DNA of 64,000 nucleotides from Stomorhina lunata (lineage: Eukaryota; Arthropoda; Insecta; Diptera; Rhiniidae), in contig OW121741.1 in NCBI GenBank assembly GCA_933228675.1, positions 137,419,858 to 137,483,857 of the forward strand, read 5' to 3'. Under the pieces are notes generated by a model. The model was not told the DNA's origin. It ran no database searches and was given only the letters and a program-made list of their open reading frames with translations. Position 1 is the first letter of the stretch. The number at the start of each line of letters is the position of its first letter. Of this stretch, positions 11,640 through 24,142 are shown in pieces. Made by a program: the position numbers and the translations under genes.

Positions 11640-13499
11640 GTAGCACAGTGTTATGTTTCCCACATAAATTTCTCCATTCGTATGCATATGTTTTTTTATT
11701 TTTCTCAGCATTTAGACGAGTCTATTCCTTTAGTTTTTCAGCATTGAAACTAACCAAAAAGAAGCTTTAAACTTAAAGCATTTTTCTCGTTTACTGCTGG
11801 CAAAAGCAACAACAACATTTAGATGCTACAATTGTTTTTGTTGTTGTTTAATTAAGGCATCACGAAATCAATGCAATTTCGTAGATGAAGCACGTACTTC
11901 ACATGAAAACACATGCGATTTTTAACTAAATACATATGTACATATGTATTGTATTGCTGCATATCTGTATGAATACATGAGTCTGATTGTGTGTGTGTGC
12001 AAAGGAAAATCATGAACAAAAATAGAAAAAGTTAAAACTTTGCCAAAAACTGAAAATACTATAAGAGTTCGGTGTATGTGATTGTATTAAAAAGTTTATG
12101 TATGTGTTTATTATATTTCTCTAAAAGTATGAAAGTGCAGTAAAATGCGTATGTGTTTTAGCAAAAATACTACTATAAAGTTGTATGTGGCAAAGTAAAA
12201 CTTTTAAATTAGTTTAGACTTCAAATGGAAAACTTTTCATTTTGTTATATGTAAAGTTTTCTTTTTGTTTTCAAAAATTATTTCCTTTATAGAAGTACAT
12301 TTCCTTGAGGAGAAGAAATAAGGTATAGATTGGTGAGATTGTTAATGTGATGAGCTGTGGAAGTAGTTAGTAGTTTATTATTTATGAAGAATTATATTTT
12401 TGAATATCACTTTTTAATAAAAACTAAATTAATTTTGAAAATTAAACCGCTTTAATAAAATTTTTTAAGTTCCATATTAAAAAAAGTTTATTGTAAAATT
12501 AATTTTAAATATTTCTTAATACTAACCATTTCAAAGGCCAAATTTCGAAAAATTACTTTATAGTGTAGTAACATGACAGTTTTATACATTGATATATATT
12601 AAGAGTTATTCCTCACATATAAAAACGCAATGTACAAAAACTGTTAATGTATGTTAATAACTTGTATTTAAAAGGCATTTGTAAGACAAAGTTTATATTG
12701 ACACTTGCCACACAACAAACTAAAGATGTGGGATACAGAACACACTTACAAACAAATCATCTTATTTATAGATAATGTTGCATACAACAATAAGGAAACT
12801 GACTTAGGAACCAGTTCTCTATCTGCAACATTAAGGGGGTTCATATATTGTTCCAACGAATGATCAAGTAATTAATATAAGCAAATTTTAAGCTACTAGA
12901 AAATATGTCAAAAATCCATGTCATTTTACAAATAACCATGATAAATTTACTGAAATTAAATTCTCCTTAAATTTTTATAGGTTTGTGTTTATTTTGTTAC
13001 CCAACAACTAAAAACATGAACCAAGTAGCTATTAGCATTAGCCATGTACTATAAGACATTATTCTTGACTATCTATAACTATAAGAAAGTCTTTGGGAGT
13101 ATGAACCCAAATCAACAAAACAGGATCATCAGACAACAATACAACAATATAAAACGTGCTAATGATGTGCAAAATATGTTGTTTGTTTAATGCAAATACT
13201 TGTTCATTTTACTTACTCAGTTACCAACTTGCACAGATACTTAAGCATATTTACATAAAATTTTACAAACATATGCATAAGTTTTTCTATATTTAGAACA
13301 TGGAGGAATCTTTATAATGATGTAAGAATCAAAGACTTAATATTAATAGATTCTTAAAAAAAATTCGCATAAATGTCAAGATAAATTTTTCTTTTGTTGT
13401 GGTGGCATAGAAATTTTCCTAGAAAATAAATATTATTATTATGTAAAGTTAGGAAATAATAGAAAAGAACTAAATTTATATAAGTTACGAGTTAAAGAA
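11640..13499. other. Unique intronic or intergenic DNA, no gene seen
   Basis: About 1.9 kb of non-repetitive AT-rich sequence with short CAA/TTG runs near 11800 and TG-rich patches near 11980. Acceptor-like TTTCTCAG and TTTTTCAG occur near 11708 and 11742, but no adjacent open exon with a donor is convincing. Confidence 0.5.
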
Positions 13500-15075
13500 G
13501 ATTTTTAAAATTTTCTTAATTTAAGAAAAATTTTCTGTAAAATTATTTTTATAAAAAAATTTTTTAATAATAATTTATTTTTTTATAAGAAAAATTTTCT
13601 ATGAAATTTTGATTAAAATTTTTTTTTATAACAAAAATTTCAATCAATATTCGTTTAATAATAAATTTTTTTTACAATGACAAATTAAATTTCCTCTAAA
13701 ACAAAAATTTAAATGAAAACAAAAATTTCAATCAAATTTTTTCTATAGCAGAAATTTCAATAAAATATTTTCCATAACAAAAATTTTAATGAAATTTTTT
13801 TATAACTGAAATTTCAATCAAAATTTTTTTTAATAAAAATTTAAATGATGTTTAATATAACGATACTTTCAATGAAATATTCTCTATAACAAAAATTTCA
13901 ATGAAATTTGTTCTATTACAAAAATTTCAAAGAAATTTTTTCTTTAACAAAAATTTAATAAAATAGAAAACTATACCAAAAATTTAAATTTCTTTATATT
14001 TTTTTCTACAACAAAAGTTTTGATTAAAATTGTTTCTATAATAAAAATTTCAATCAAAATTTTTTTGATAATAAAATTTTTAATAAAATTTTTTTATGAT
14101 GAATTTTCTCTAAAACAAAAAGTTAAATTCTCCATAACTACGAAATTTTCCTTATAACAAAAATTTTAATGACATTTTATCTATAACAAAAATTCCAATA
14201 AAATTTTTTCTATGACAAAAATTTCAATAAAATATTTTCTATAGAAAAAATTTTAATTAAATTTTTTTATAACTTAAATTTTAATCAAGATTTTTTTTAT
14301 AATAAAAATTTTAATAAAACTTTTTCAATGAAATTTTCTCTATAACAAAAATTTCAATCAAAATTTGTTTATAATAAATGTTTTAATAAGATTTTTTCTA
14401 TAACAAAAATTTCAATAAAAGTTTTTCTATAACAAAAATTTTAATAAAATTATTTTATAACTAAAATCTAAATGATTTTTTTTTTCTATAACAACAATTT
14501 CAATGAAATTTTCTATATAACAAAAATTTCAATAAAATTTTTTTTTTTAAATAAAAATTTTATAAAAAATTTTTTATGATAAAAATTTTAATAAATTTTT
14601 TTTATAATGATAATTTCAAGTTTTTTCTATAACAAAAATATCAATTAATTTTTTTCTTTAGCGAAACGTTTAATGATTTTTTTTCTGTAACAATAATTTT
14701 AATGAAATTTTTTCTCTAACAAAAATTTCAATCAAAATTTTTTTATAATAAAAGTTTTAATAAAATCTTTTTAAAATAAAAATTTGAACGAATTTTTTTT
14801 TGTATAAGAAAAATTTCAATGAAGTTTTTTCTATGACGAAAATTTTAATGAAATTTTTTCTATAACAAAAATTTCAATAAAATGTTTTCTATAACAAAAA
14901 TTTTAATAAATTTTTTTTTTATAACTAAAATTTCAATCAAGATTTTTTATAGTAAAAATTTAAATGAAATTTTTTCTAGTTATAACGAAAATTTTAATAA
15001 AAAATTTTCTATTTAGAAAATTTCAATGAAATTTTTTCTTTGACAAAAATTTTAATCAAAAATTTTAAAGTAAAA
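13500..15075. repeat. ~28-bp degenerate tandem array (TCTATAACAAAA variant)
   Basis: Units combine TTTTTCTATAACAAAAATTT with CAATAAAA at about 28 bp, with many substitutions and indels. The CTATA core is kept, but the palindrome is broken by AACAAAA in place of GAAAA. The divergence suggests an old array. Confidence 0.9.
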
Positions 15076-16029
15076 TAGAAAAAGTTCAAAAAAATGTTTC
15101 CACAAAGAAAATTACTGAAAAAGTTGTTGTTTGCTCTTTTTGTAATATTTTACATTTTTACCTTTAATTTATTATTTTCAAAGTTAAAGTATCAAAATAA
15201 TTTAAAGCCACTTTAATATTGACATGTAATTAAAAGTCATTAGAAATATAAAAATATCTAATAAATTGTATAAATTTCCACCCACTCAATAGATTTTATA
15301 AAATTTTATTACTTTTTATATTGTTTTCTATTGTTTTTTTTTCTAGTTTTTGCCACAAAAAAAAATAAAAACACTCAAAAGCTTTTCTGTGGCAAGATAA
15401 AGTATTAAGCAACAACTACTACTACAGCAACAACAACAACAACAATGACAACCATAAAAAATCTATGAAATCTATGTAATAAAGAAACAAAAAGGCGAAA
15501 ATATAAAACAATAAAAATCTATTTTTCTCACATAAATTTATTACATTTAAAAACCAATAAAATGTTTGAACGAAAATTTACTGAACTTGGCAATTTAACA
15601 AATGTAACCCCATAGATCTTATATTACTCTGCCATGAACAACCAACAAACGCAGTTATTGTTTTTCTGGTATTTTTGCCTTTTCTTATTTAATTCTTTAC
15701 TTTATTTTTTCTTTAACTTTTTGTTTGGTAGTGTTAAAGTACAGCTGCTGTGGCAGTGTCTCTTTTCATTAAATAGAAATTGCCGAAAATGAAAATAATG
15801 AAAACCTAAGAGGCCGAATATAATAAACAACTTCCTGTTTCCTTTAATTGTGTGTAAAAATTTCACTGTGTGTTCGTCGTTGGTAGGCCTCTTCTTGGCA
15901 ATTTTGTTTAATAAATGTTTTATTACAAATATTTCACATTCTTTCATGAAGGTTTTGGTGAATATTTGTAGTTGCAGGAAACAGTGGGGAGTTTAAGAAA
16001 AAAATGTTCATAAAAAACAAGATAATTTT
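15076..16029. other. Unique sequence, no gene seen
   Basis: About 950 bp of AT-rich DNA with a CAA/CTA trinucleotide patch near 15410-15450. A minus-strand open frame at 15702-15947 has no domain and no codon signature, and is not called. Confidence 0.5.
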
Positions 16030-17560
16030 TTTCCGAAAAAACTTCTTTAGAAAATTGTTCTTTTGGAAAAAAATTGTTTACAAAATTTTTCTTTAGAAAA
16101 TTTTTATTATAGAAAAAATTTCTTTAGAAAATTTTCTTATAGAAAAAATGTCTTTAGAAAATTTTTCTTATAGAAAAAATTTCTTTAGAAAATTTTTCTT
16201 ATAGAAAAAATTTCTTTAGAAAATTTTTCTTATAGAAAATTTCTTTAGAAAATTTTTCTTATACATAAAGTTTCTTTAGAAAATTTTTCTAATAGAAAAA
16301 TTTCTTTAGAAAATGTTTCCCAAAGAAAAAATTTCATTAGAAAATTTTTCTTATAGAAAAAATTTCTTTAGAAAATGTTTGTTATAAAAAAAATTTCTTT
16401 AGAAAATTTTTCTTACAGCAAAAAATTTCTTTAGAAAATTTTTCTTATAAAAAAAATTTCTTTAGAAAATTTTTCTCATAGAAAAAATTTCTTTAGAAAA
16501 TTTTTCTTATAGAAAAAATTTCTTTAGAAAATTTTTCTTATAGAAAAACTTTCTTTAGAAAATTTTTCTTATAGAAAAAATTTCCTTAGAAAATTTTTCT
16601 TATAGAAAAAATTTCTTTAGAAAATTTTTCTTATAGAAAATTTTTCTTATAGAAAAAATTTCTTTAGAAAACTTTTCTTATAGAAAAAATTTCTTTAGAA
16701 AATTTTTCTTATAGAAAAAATTTCTTTAGAAAATTTTTCTTATAGAAACAATTTCTTTAGAAAATTTTTCTCATAGAAAAAATTTCTTTAGAAAATTTTT
16801 CTTATAGAAAAAATTTCTTTAGAAAATTTTTCTTATAGAAAAAATTTCTTTAGAAAATTTTTCTTATAGAAAAAATTTCTTTAGAAAATTTTTCTTATAG
16901 AAAAAATTACTTTAGAAAATTTTTCTTAAAGAATCAATTTCTTTAGAAAATTTTTCTTATAGAATCAATTTCTTTAGAAAATTTTTCTTATAGAATCAAT
17001 TTCTTTAGAAAATTTTTCTTATAGAAAAAATTTCTTTAGAAAATTTTTCTTATAGAAAAAATTTCTTTAGAAAATTTTGCTCATAGAAAAAATTTCTTTA
17101 GAAAATTTCTTTAGAAAATTTTTCTTATATAAAAAAATTCCTTAGAAAATTTTTCTTTTAGAAAAAGTTTCTTTAGAAAACTTTTCTTATAGAAAAAATA
17201 CTTTAGAAAATTTTTCTTATAGAAAAAATTTCTTTAGAAAATTTTTCTTTGGAAACTTTTTCTTATAGAAAAAATTTCTTCAGATAATTTTTCTTAGAAA
17301 ATTTTTCTTATTGAAAAAATTTCTTTAGAAAATTTTTCTTATGGAAAAACAATTTCTTTAGAAAATTTTTTTTATGGAAAAAATTTCTTTAGAAAATTTT
17401 TCTTATAGAAAAAATTTCTTTGGAATTTTTTTTTATAGAAAATTTCTTAAGAAATTTTTTTATATAAAATTTTTCTCATACAAAAAATTTCTTTAGAATA
17501 TTTTTCTTATGGATTAAAAATCTTTAGAAAATTTTTCTTGTAGAAACAATTTCTTTGAGA
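16030..17560. repeat. 31-bp tandem array (CTTATAGAAAA variant)
   Basis: About 48 units of GAAAATTTTTCTTATAGAAA plus AAATTTCTTTA at 31 bp. Some units are shortened by deletion of a module, for example near 16625 and 17100. The extra T in CTTATAG breaks the perfect palindrome. Homogeneity is intermediate. Confidence 0.95.
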
Positions 17561-18893
17561 AATGTTTCCTTATTTTTGAATTATCTCCACTGTGATTTCT
17601 TCTTGGATTACTAAAACAATTAGGTTCATTTCTAATAGAAAAATGGTTAACAACTAAACAGCCAAAAGAAAAAAACTTTGAACACATGTGTATCAATATT
17701 TAATTAAGTTTAATACTCTTTTTTGCTGCTGCTTTTGTTCCCTCATTTAAGGATGATTCCTTAGTGCTTTTTGGCTTTTATCCAAAAGTTAGGGAGAAAT
17801 AGAAAAAAACAAAGAATAAAATTTAATTAAAACTCATAGACCTAAATAGAGGAAAGTTTTCAATGCCACAATCAAGATTTATAAGCAACAATTTATTGTG
17901 GTTGAAACAAAAAGAAAGAAATAAAAAAGAAGTTGATTAAATTTTATTTATTAAATTTCATTAAAGGACAAAACGGGGAAAAAATGGAAATTTCTTTAAA
18001 AATTGAAATCAGTTACTTTAACTAATATAGAATATAATTTATTCAATTATCTATATGTGACATCATTAATATCCTCATTTACTTCCAACCAAAACACATT
18101 AATATTCTCACCGAATCCTGGGTAAATGCACCCAATAAAAGTCAACTATTTAGTGGCATTTATTGCTACCATAAACGAACGTGTTCTAATAAATAGATTT
18201 TCCTCATAATAGACTGCCAACATAAATATGTAATTTCACGCATTTTAGTAATCATTATTTTGCTATTAAATAAACTATTTATTAATATTTTATTAACATC
18301 AATTAACATCATTATAATGTAGATACATTTGCTGCTCACACACATTCTGTCCCTAACCATTTGTGACCCCTATAACATCACACGTCTCTTCATAATCGTT
18401 TTGTTAAATATCACATTAATTTTGAAACCATTTGCTTTCATTTTGCCCAATAAATTTGTAATATGATTTATCAGTTCACTTATCGAAAACATTTATGATA
18501 TTAAGACCACCCCAAAACAAAAAATTTACTCATTATCAATCACTTCAGATTTTCATAATTACCTTTCAGGAATGAACAAAATAAAAGTTCTAACGAAAAT
18601 ATATTTTCTATACTCATAATTACATATACAAACATATACATACATATTCATAATTAATTTCCATTCCCGCTTGGTCTTGTAATAGAAATGGTTAAAATCA
18701 AAAGAAAAATCTAAGAAATTTGTAATGTGTTGTATTTTAATGATATAAATATTTTTGTACAAAATAATTAGGACCAAGACAGTAAAGTAATTATATATGA
18801 TTGTGAGGTCTGATATTTCATAAATTACACTAGTCATCACTAACAATTACATTCAAGTCAAACTATTTATACCTTATATCACAATTTTTGGAA
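17561..18893. other. Unique AT-rich sequence, no gene seen
   Basis: About 1.3 kb without repeats or recognisable coding sequence. Minus-strand open frames at 18166-18360 and 18559-18846 are rich in Ile, Tyr and Asn, as random AT-rich DNA would be. Confidence 0.5.
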
Positions 18894-18935
18894 AAGGGTG
18901 TTATACGTTTATGCTGATATATGTAACGCATAAAA
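18894..18935 (+). repeat. Short dispersed repeat, GTAACGCATA type
   Basis: GGGTGTTATACGTTTATGCT followed by GATATATGTAACGCATA resembles the block at 21863-21911 (shared GTGCTGATGTTTGTAACG-like core). It is probably the end of a dispersed element directly next to the 29-bp array. Confidence 0.5.
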
Positions 18936-18949
18936 TTTTTTCAAGGTGG

Positions 18950-20405
18950 CCTAGAAAAAGTAAATTTTTGAAAATTTTCCTATAAAAAGTAAATTTTTGA
19001 AAAATTTCCTATAAAAAGCAAATTTGTGAAAAATTTCCTGTAAATAGCAAATTTTTGAAAAATTTCCTATAAAAAGTAAATTTTTAAAAAATTTCCTATA
19101 AAAAGTAAATTTTAGAAAAATTTCCTATAAAAAGTAAATTTTTGAAAAATTTCCTATAAAAAGTAAATTTTTGAAAAATTTCCTATATAAAGCAAATTTG
19201 TGAAAAATTTCCTATAAAAGGTAAATTTTTGAAAAATTTCCTATAAAAAGTAAATTTTTGAAAAATTTCCTATAAAAAGTAAATTTTTGAAAAATTTCCT
19301 ATAAAAAGTAGATTTTTGAAATATTTCCTATAAAAAGTTAATTTTTAAAAAATTTCCTATAGAAAGTAAATTTTTTAAAAATTTCCTATAAAAAGTAAAT
19401 TTTTGAAAAATTTCCTATAAAAAGTAAATTTTTGAAAAATTTCCTATAAAAAGTAAATTTTTGAAAAATTTCCTATAAAAAGTAGATTTTTGAAATATTT
19501 CCTTTAAAAAGTTAATTTTTAAAAAATTTCCTATAGAAAGTAAATTTTTTAAAAATTTCCTATAAAAAGTAAATTTTTGAAAAATTTCCCATAAAAAGTA
19601 AATTTTTGAAAAATTTCCTATAGAAAGTAAATTTTTGAAAAATTTCCTATAAAAAGTAAATTTTTGAAAAATTTCCTATAAAAAATAAATTTTTGAAAAA
19701 TTTCCTATAAAAAGTAAATTTTTGAAAATTTTCCTATAAAAAGTAAATTTTTGAAAAATTTCCTATAAAAAGTAGATTTTTGAAAAATTTCCTATAAAAG
19801 GTAAATTTTTGAAAAATTTCCTATAAAAAGTAAATTTTTGAAAAATTTCCTATAAAAAGTAAATTTTTGAAAAATTTCCTATAAAAAGTAAATTTTTGAA
19901 AAATTTCCTATAAAAAAGTAAATTTTTGAAAAATATTATATAAAAAGTAAATTTTTGAAAAATTTCCTATAAAAAGTAAATTTTTGAAAAATTTCCTATA
20001 AAAAGTAAATTTTTGAAAAATTTCCTATAAAAAGTAAATTTTTGAAAAATTTCCTATAAAAAGTAAATTTTTGAAAAATTTGCTATAAAAAGTAAATTTT
20101 TGAAAAATTTGCTATAAAAAGTAAATTTTTGAAAAATTTCCTATAAAAAGTAAATTTTTGAAAAATTTCCCATAAAAAGTAAATTTTTGAAAAATTTCCC
20201 ATAAAAAGTAAATTTTTGAAAAATTTCCTATAGAAAGTAAATTTTTGAACAATTTCCTATAAAAAGCAATTTTTGAAAAGTTTTCTATAAAACTCAATTT
20301 TTGAAAACTTAGTATAAAAAATAAATTTTTAAAAAATAAAAAGTAAATTATTAAAAAATTTCCTATAAAAAGCAAATTTATGAAAAATTTCCTTTTTATA
20401 GGAAA
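18950..20405. repeat. 29-bp tandem array (CCTATAAAAAGTAAA variant)
   Basis: About 50 units of CCTATAAAAAGTAAA plus TTTTTGAAAAATTT at 29 bp (checked at 19153 and 19182). A block of six units starting near 19308 (GTAGATTTTTGAAATA, then GTTAATTTTT, then CTATAGAAAG) recurs 174 bp later at 19482, so there is higher-order duplication. The right end decays. Confidence 0.96.
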
Positions 20406-20410
20406 TTTCC

Positions 20411-20523
20411 AAACATTGATTTTCCGTCGTTTTGAAAAGTCCCTTATAAAAGAGAGTATGCCGCTGTTACTTTAATTTAGAAACATCATATGGAGACTAT
20501 TATTCAATGAGAGAAAGCTAAGG
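20411..20523 (-). mobile_element. Dispersed repeat fragment, inverse of 23809-23929
   Basis: On the minus strand this reads TTAGCTTTCTCTCATTGAAT through GCATACTCTCTTTTAT to GACTTTTCAAAACGA. It matches 23809-23929 on the plus strand with moderate divergence. Further right, 20604-20645 shares TTGTATGGA and AGTCTTTGG with 23922-23953. This is probably a remnant of one non-coding transposon family. Confidence 0.7.
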
Positions 20524-21862
20524 CGCACACAGGTGCTCATAAAATGTATGCTTGTGCTTTTTATTGTTCTTTATCTACAATAATTTCACTTTTGGCGGAA
20601 AAAAATTGTATGGAGTGCAATATCTTCATTTTATAGAGTCTTTGGTTATGCCATATATTGTCCAAATCGATATAATTATCTTATGTTTCTATGAATTCAA
20701 AAGAAACTTTTAGTTTCTGACAACTGTATTACACAATCAAGTGATTTTATATGTTAATCCTAAATATACAAAAAGAAAAACCTAAACATCTATTAAATAT
20801 TATAAAAAATATAAGCCAATGCATCTTAACATCGTTTCAATATCTTCTTTGAATATCAAAATGATTTTCTTAATATTTAATTTGTTCACTTTTACATTCA
20901 TATACGTTTTCTATATATAAATATTAAAATATGTATAAGGAAGGCAATAGAATGTGTTCGAAACCTATAAACTTTAAACCATTTTTCGAATATTAAAAAA
21001 GTAATACACAAAATACAAAAAAGTAATCGCACTAACATAAAAAATGTACAATATATAAGTAAAAATAAATATAAATTCAATATTAAAAACTCTTTTAGTC
21101 TAGAGATTGATAGCTAAAGTATCAACTTTGATACAATTTATTCCTCCTCTGTAAGAAAATTTGTATGTATTTGTATGTAAAGTTAAAAGTTTTATTTTTT
21201 TCTATTCAAAATAAATCACCTAGAAAAATATTTTATTGAAAAGTACGAAAACAAAAATAACAGAATAAATGGTACATACATCAATATCATCAATAATGCA
21301 CACAAACAGACGAAACATATAAACAAACACACAGACATTAAACATGACACACTTACACTCTTTTATAGATTCATGCATACCCAACTGATAAGCCTTTATC
21401 TGTATTGGTTATTGAAAGGATATGCAAAACAAAATCTATAGTAGAACTTTTTCAAAACAAATGTTGTTGTTTTTTTTTATTTTTCAGTTTTTCAATTCCT
21501 TTCATTTTAGATGTTTTTTATTTTATTTAAATCAATTCAATAATATGAAACATTTTCATTTCAATTCGATTTAAAATCGATTCAATTCAATAAAATGTGA
21601 CAAGCGTGTCAAATTTGCATTTGCTAGATGACATCAAAAAAATACAAGCAGTTGGAGTAACATTCGGTGGTAATAGAACATCAACAGCAGCGGCATCAGT
21701 TCCTAGTTCTAGAAGTAAAATATAAAATAGAAACTACCACAACAGCCTCAATAGCTTTGAAATAGTTTACTTTATACTCTCATGTACATAAGCTTTCATA
21801 TGAGTAATAGCTAGACCGGCTGAAGAAAGTTTTGGTTACTTATTTATTTAAATGACCTATAC
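20524..21862. other. Unique AT-rich sequence, no gene seen
   Basis: About 1.3 kb. Apart from the small tail of the dispersed repeat near 20604-20645, no repeat, RNA or coding signal was found. The minus-strand open frame 20898-21080 is not credible. Confidence 0.5.
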
Positions 21863-21911
21863 AAAGGGTATATTGGGTTTGTGCTGATGTTTGTAACGTA
21901 TAGAAATATTG
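21863..21911 (+). repeat. Short dispersed repeat, GTAACGTATA type
   Basis: AAGGGTATATTGGGTTTGTG followed by CTGATGTTTGTAACGTATAG. Related to 18894-18935. This kind of block is commonly met at the edge of dispersed repeats in flies, but the family cannot be named from here. Confidence 0.5.
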
Positions 21912-22239
21912 ATCTTAAATTCTTCACAAAGAAAAATATTTTTTAAATTGCTACTGTGAGTTAGTATTACGATTCAAGTAACGATCATCATATCGTTGGT
22001 CTCATGTAGAATGGCCCAAACTCACACTTTTTTTGAAATTGGTTTATTTTGTGATTCCAATACATTTAACGCTAATAAACCTCCTCACAAAAACTTAAGG
22101 CAATTTCATTAAAGTAAGTGGTTATTTGAAAAATTTTCTAAAAATCCCTAACTTAATCTCAAAAAAATACATATTTTTTTAAAGGCCCTATCTCGCCAAA
22201 TTATGTGTAATTGAATCAACAAATAATAGAAAACTTTCA

Positions 22240-23440
22240 AATCTTAAAGCTTTTGGTTGGATGTATAATGATTTCTTAAAATTAAAAGCTTTCCTATAGT
22301 TAACTTTTAATATCTAACACTTTCTACTACATTCCACATTAAAAGCTTTTCAATAAAAAAAACTGCTATTATATATAGTTGCTATTATATAATCTTTCGA
22401 TGTCAAATAAATTCTTATATAAAACAGTTGTCGTCAAAATATTTCAGATAGAAAGCTCTTTATATAAAACTTTCCTATAGAAAAAATTCAATATCAAAAA
22501 CTTTTCCTATAAATTATTTTAATATCTAAATAAATATTTCGGGTTGAAAATATTTTACTGTCAAAATATTTCGGATTAAAAACCTTTTATATCAATAGAT
22601 TTATTAAAGGTTACTTTAAATATCCAAAGCTTTCTACTAAAAACATTGCATATCAAGAGCTTTCCGTTATTACAGTGTCAATATCTAAAGATTTCCTATA
22701 TAAATCTTTTGAAAAATTTTTGATGAAAAATTTTTGATGAAAAATTTTTTTATAGAAAAATTTTTGATATCGAAAGATTATTTATACAAAACTTTCCTAT
22801 AAAAAACTTTCAATATCAAAGCTTTCCTATTAGTAAGTTTTACTGATGTAAAAAGCTTTCAACTTAAAACATTCCATAGCGAAAGCTCTACGAAAAAAAA
22901 AAGATTTTCTATATAAAACTTTCGATGTCGAAAGGTTTCCTATAATAAACTTTTGATAGAAAATTTTTGATACCAAAATATTTCTTCTATAAAACTTTGT
23001 CGTTAAAATATTTCGGATTGAAAATATTTTATTGTCAAAATATTTCGGATTAAAAATCTTTTATATCAATAGATTTATTAGAGGTTACTTTAAATATCCA
23101 AACCTTTCTACTAAAAACATTCCATATCAAGAGTTTTTCATTATTACAGTGTCAATATCTAAAGATTTCCTATATAAATCATTCGAGCTTTCCAATATAA
23201 AAATGCCAATATCTAAAGATAAATCTTTTCACTTCGAAATGCTTCCTAATAAAAAGCTTTCAATATGGAAAGATTTTCTACAGAAAACTTTTGATTTCCT
23301 TCATTAAACTCTTAATATCGAAAGATTTCCTGTAGAATTTCTTTTAATATAGAAAGATCTCTTGTAAAAAGCATTCGCTATTGAAAGCTTTCCTAAAGAA
23401 AACATTCGCTATATAAAGCTTTTCTTTATATATTTCGTTT
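22240..23440. repeat. Degenerate array (CTTTCCTATAAAA / AATATC type)
   Basis: Loosely repeated units of about 28-30 bp contain TTTCCTATA, AAAACTTT and AATATCAAAAGC. The array is too diverged for a single consensus. It contains a direct duplication of about 176 bp: 22530-22706 and 23004-23180, offset 474-475 bp, with roughly nine in ten bases matching by eye. Confidence 0.75.
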
Positions 23441-23808
23441 TGATCTCTACAGAAAAAAGCCCTTCTTCTTATTCTTCTGTTATCCTTGACTCCCAGTGGA
23501 GCATAGGGCCTCAAAAAAGCCCTATGTTACATTTATGCTCTGAAATGAGAACACAAAAAGCCCTATCTCAATTCAGTTATTTGATCGTTTAAAATTAAAA
23601 AAACTTTTGAGAATCAAATTCGTCTGATTCCCCTCAAGAAGATAAATATAAAGTGTGTGCTATATGCAGAGAATGTGGCTATAGCGGTAAGAGGCAAGTT
23701 TCTGAGTTAACTTAGAGACACTATTCAGAATGCTATTCTCTCTATGGTGAAATTGGCAGGCAATTACCGTTTCGCTATATCGAAACAAGACTAAGACACG
23801 TGTATATG
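23441..23808. other. Mixed sequence, possibly an eroded transposon
   Basis: Contains three AAAAAGCCCT blocks (near 23456, 23513 and 23556). One frame near 23636 reads DKYKVCAICRECGYSGKR, a Cys-rich string with no intact context. It may be a transposon remnant but cannot be assigned. Confidence 0.3.
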
Positions 23809-23929
23809 CCTTAGCTTTCTCTCATTGGATAATCGTGTCCATTAGTTGTTTTCGAATTAGAGTAAAAGTGGTATACTCTCTTTTGTATAGGACTTTTCAA
23901 AACGACCATACGGCAAATCAATGTATGGA
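23809..23929 (+). mobile_element. Dispersed repeat fragment, inverse of 20411-20523
   Basis: It reads TTAGCTTTCTCTCATTGGAT, then TATACTCTCTTTTGTATAGG, then ACTTTTCAAAACGACCATA. Match to the minus strand of 20411-20523 is clear over more than 100 bp. No coding potential. Confidence 0.7.
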
Positions 23930-24142
23930 AGTTACATTATACAGTCTTTGGTACTACTGTACAAGAAACTGATTTTAAAGTTCAACATGAGAGAAACCAA
24001 AAACAACAAAATCGAATTTCAGGTGTAAGTGAGGACAACTGTGCAACAATGATAGTTTAAACTTTTTACATAGGAAACGTTCTCATACATTACGGTCACT
24101 ATACAGACCCAATGTATTCTCACATATGTCTGTCATAAGTCA

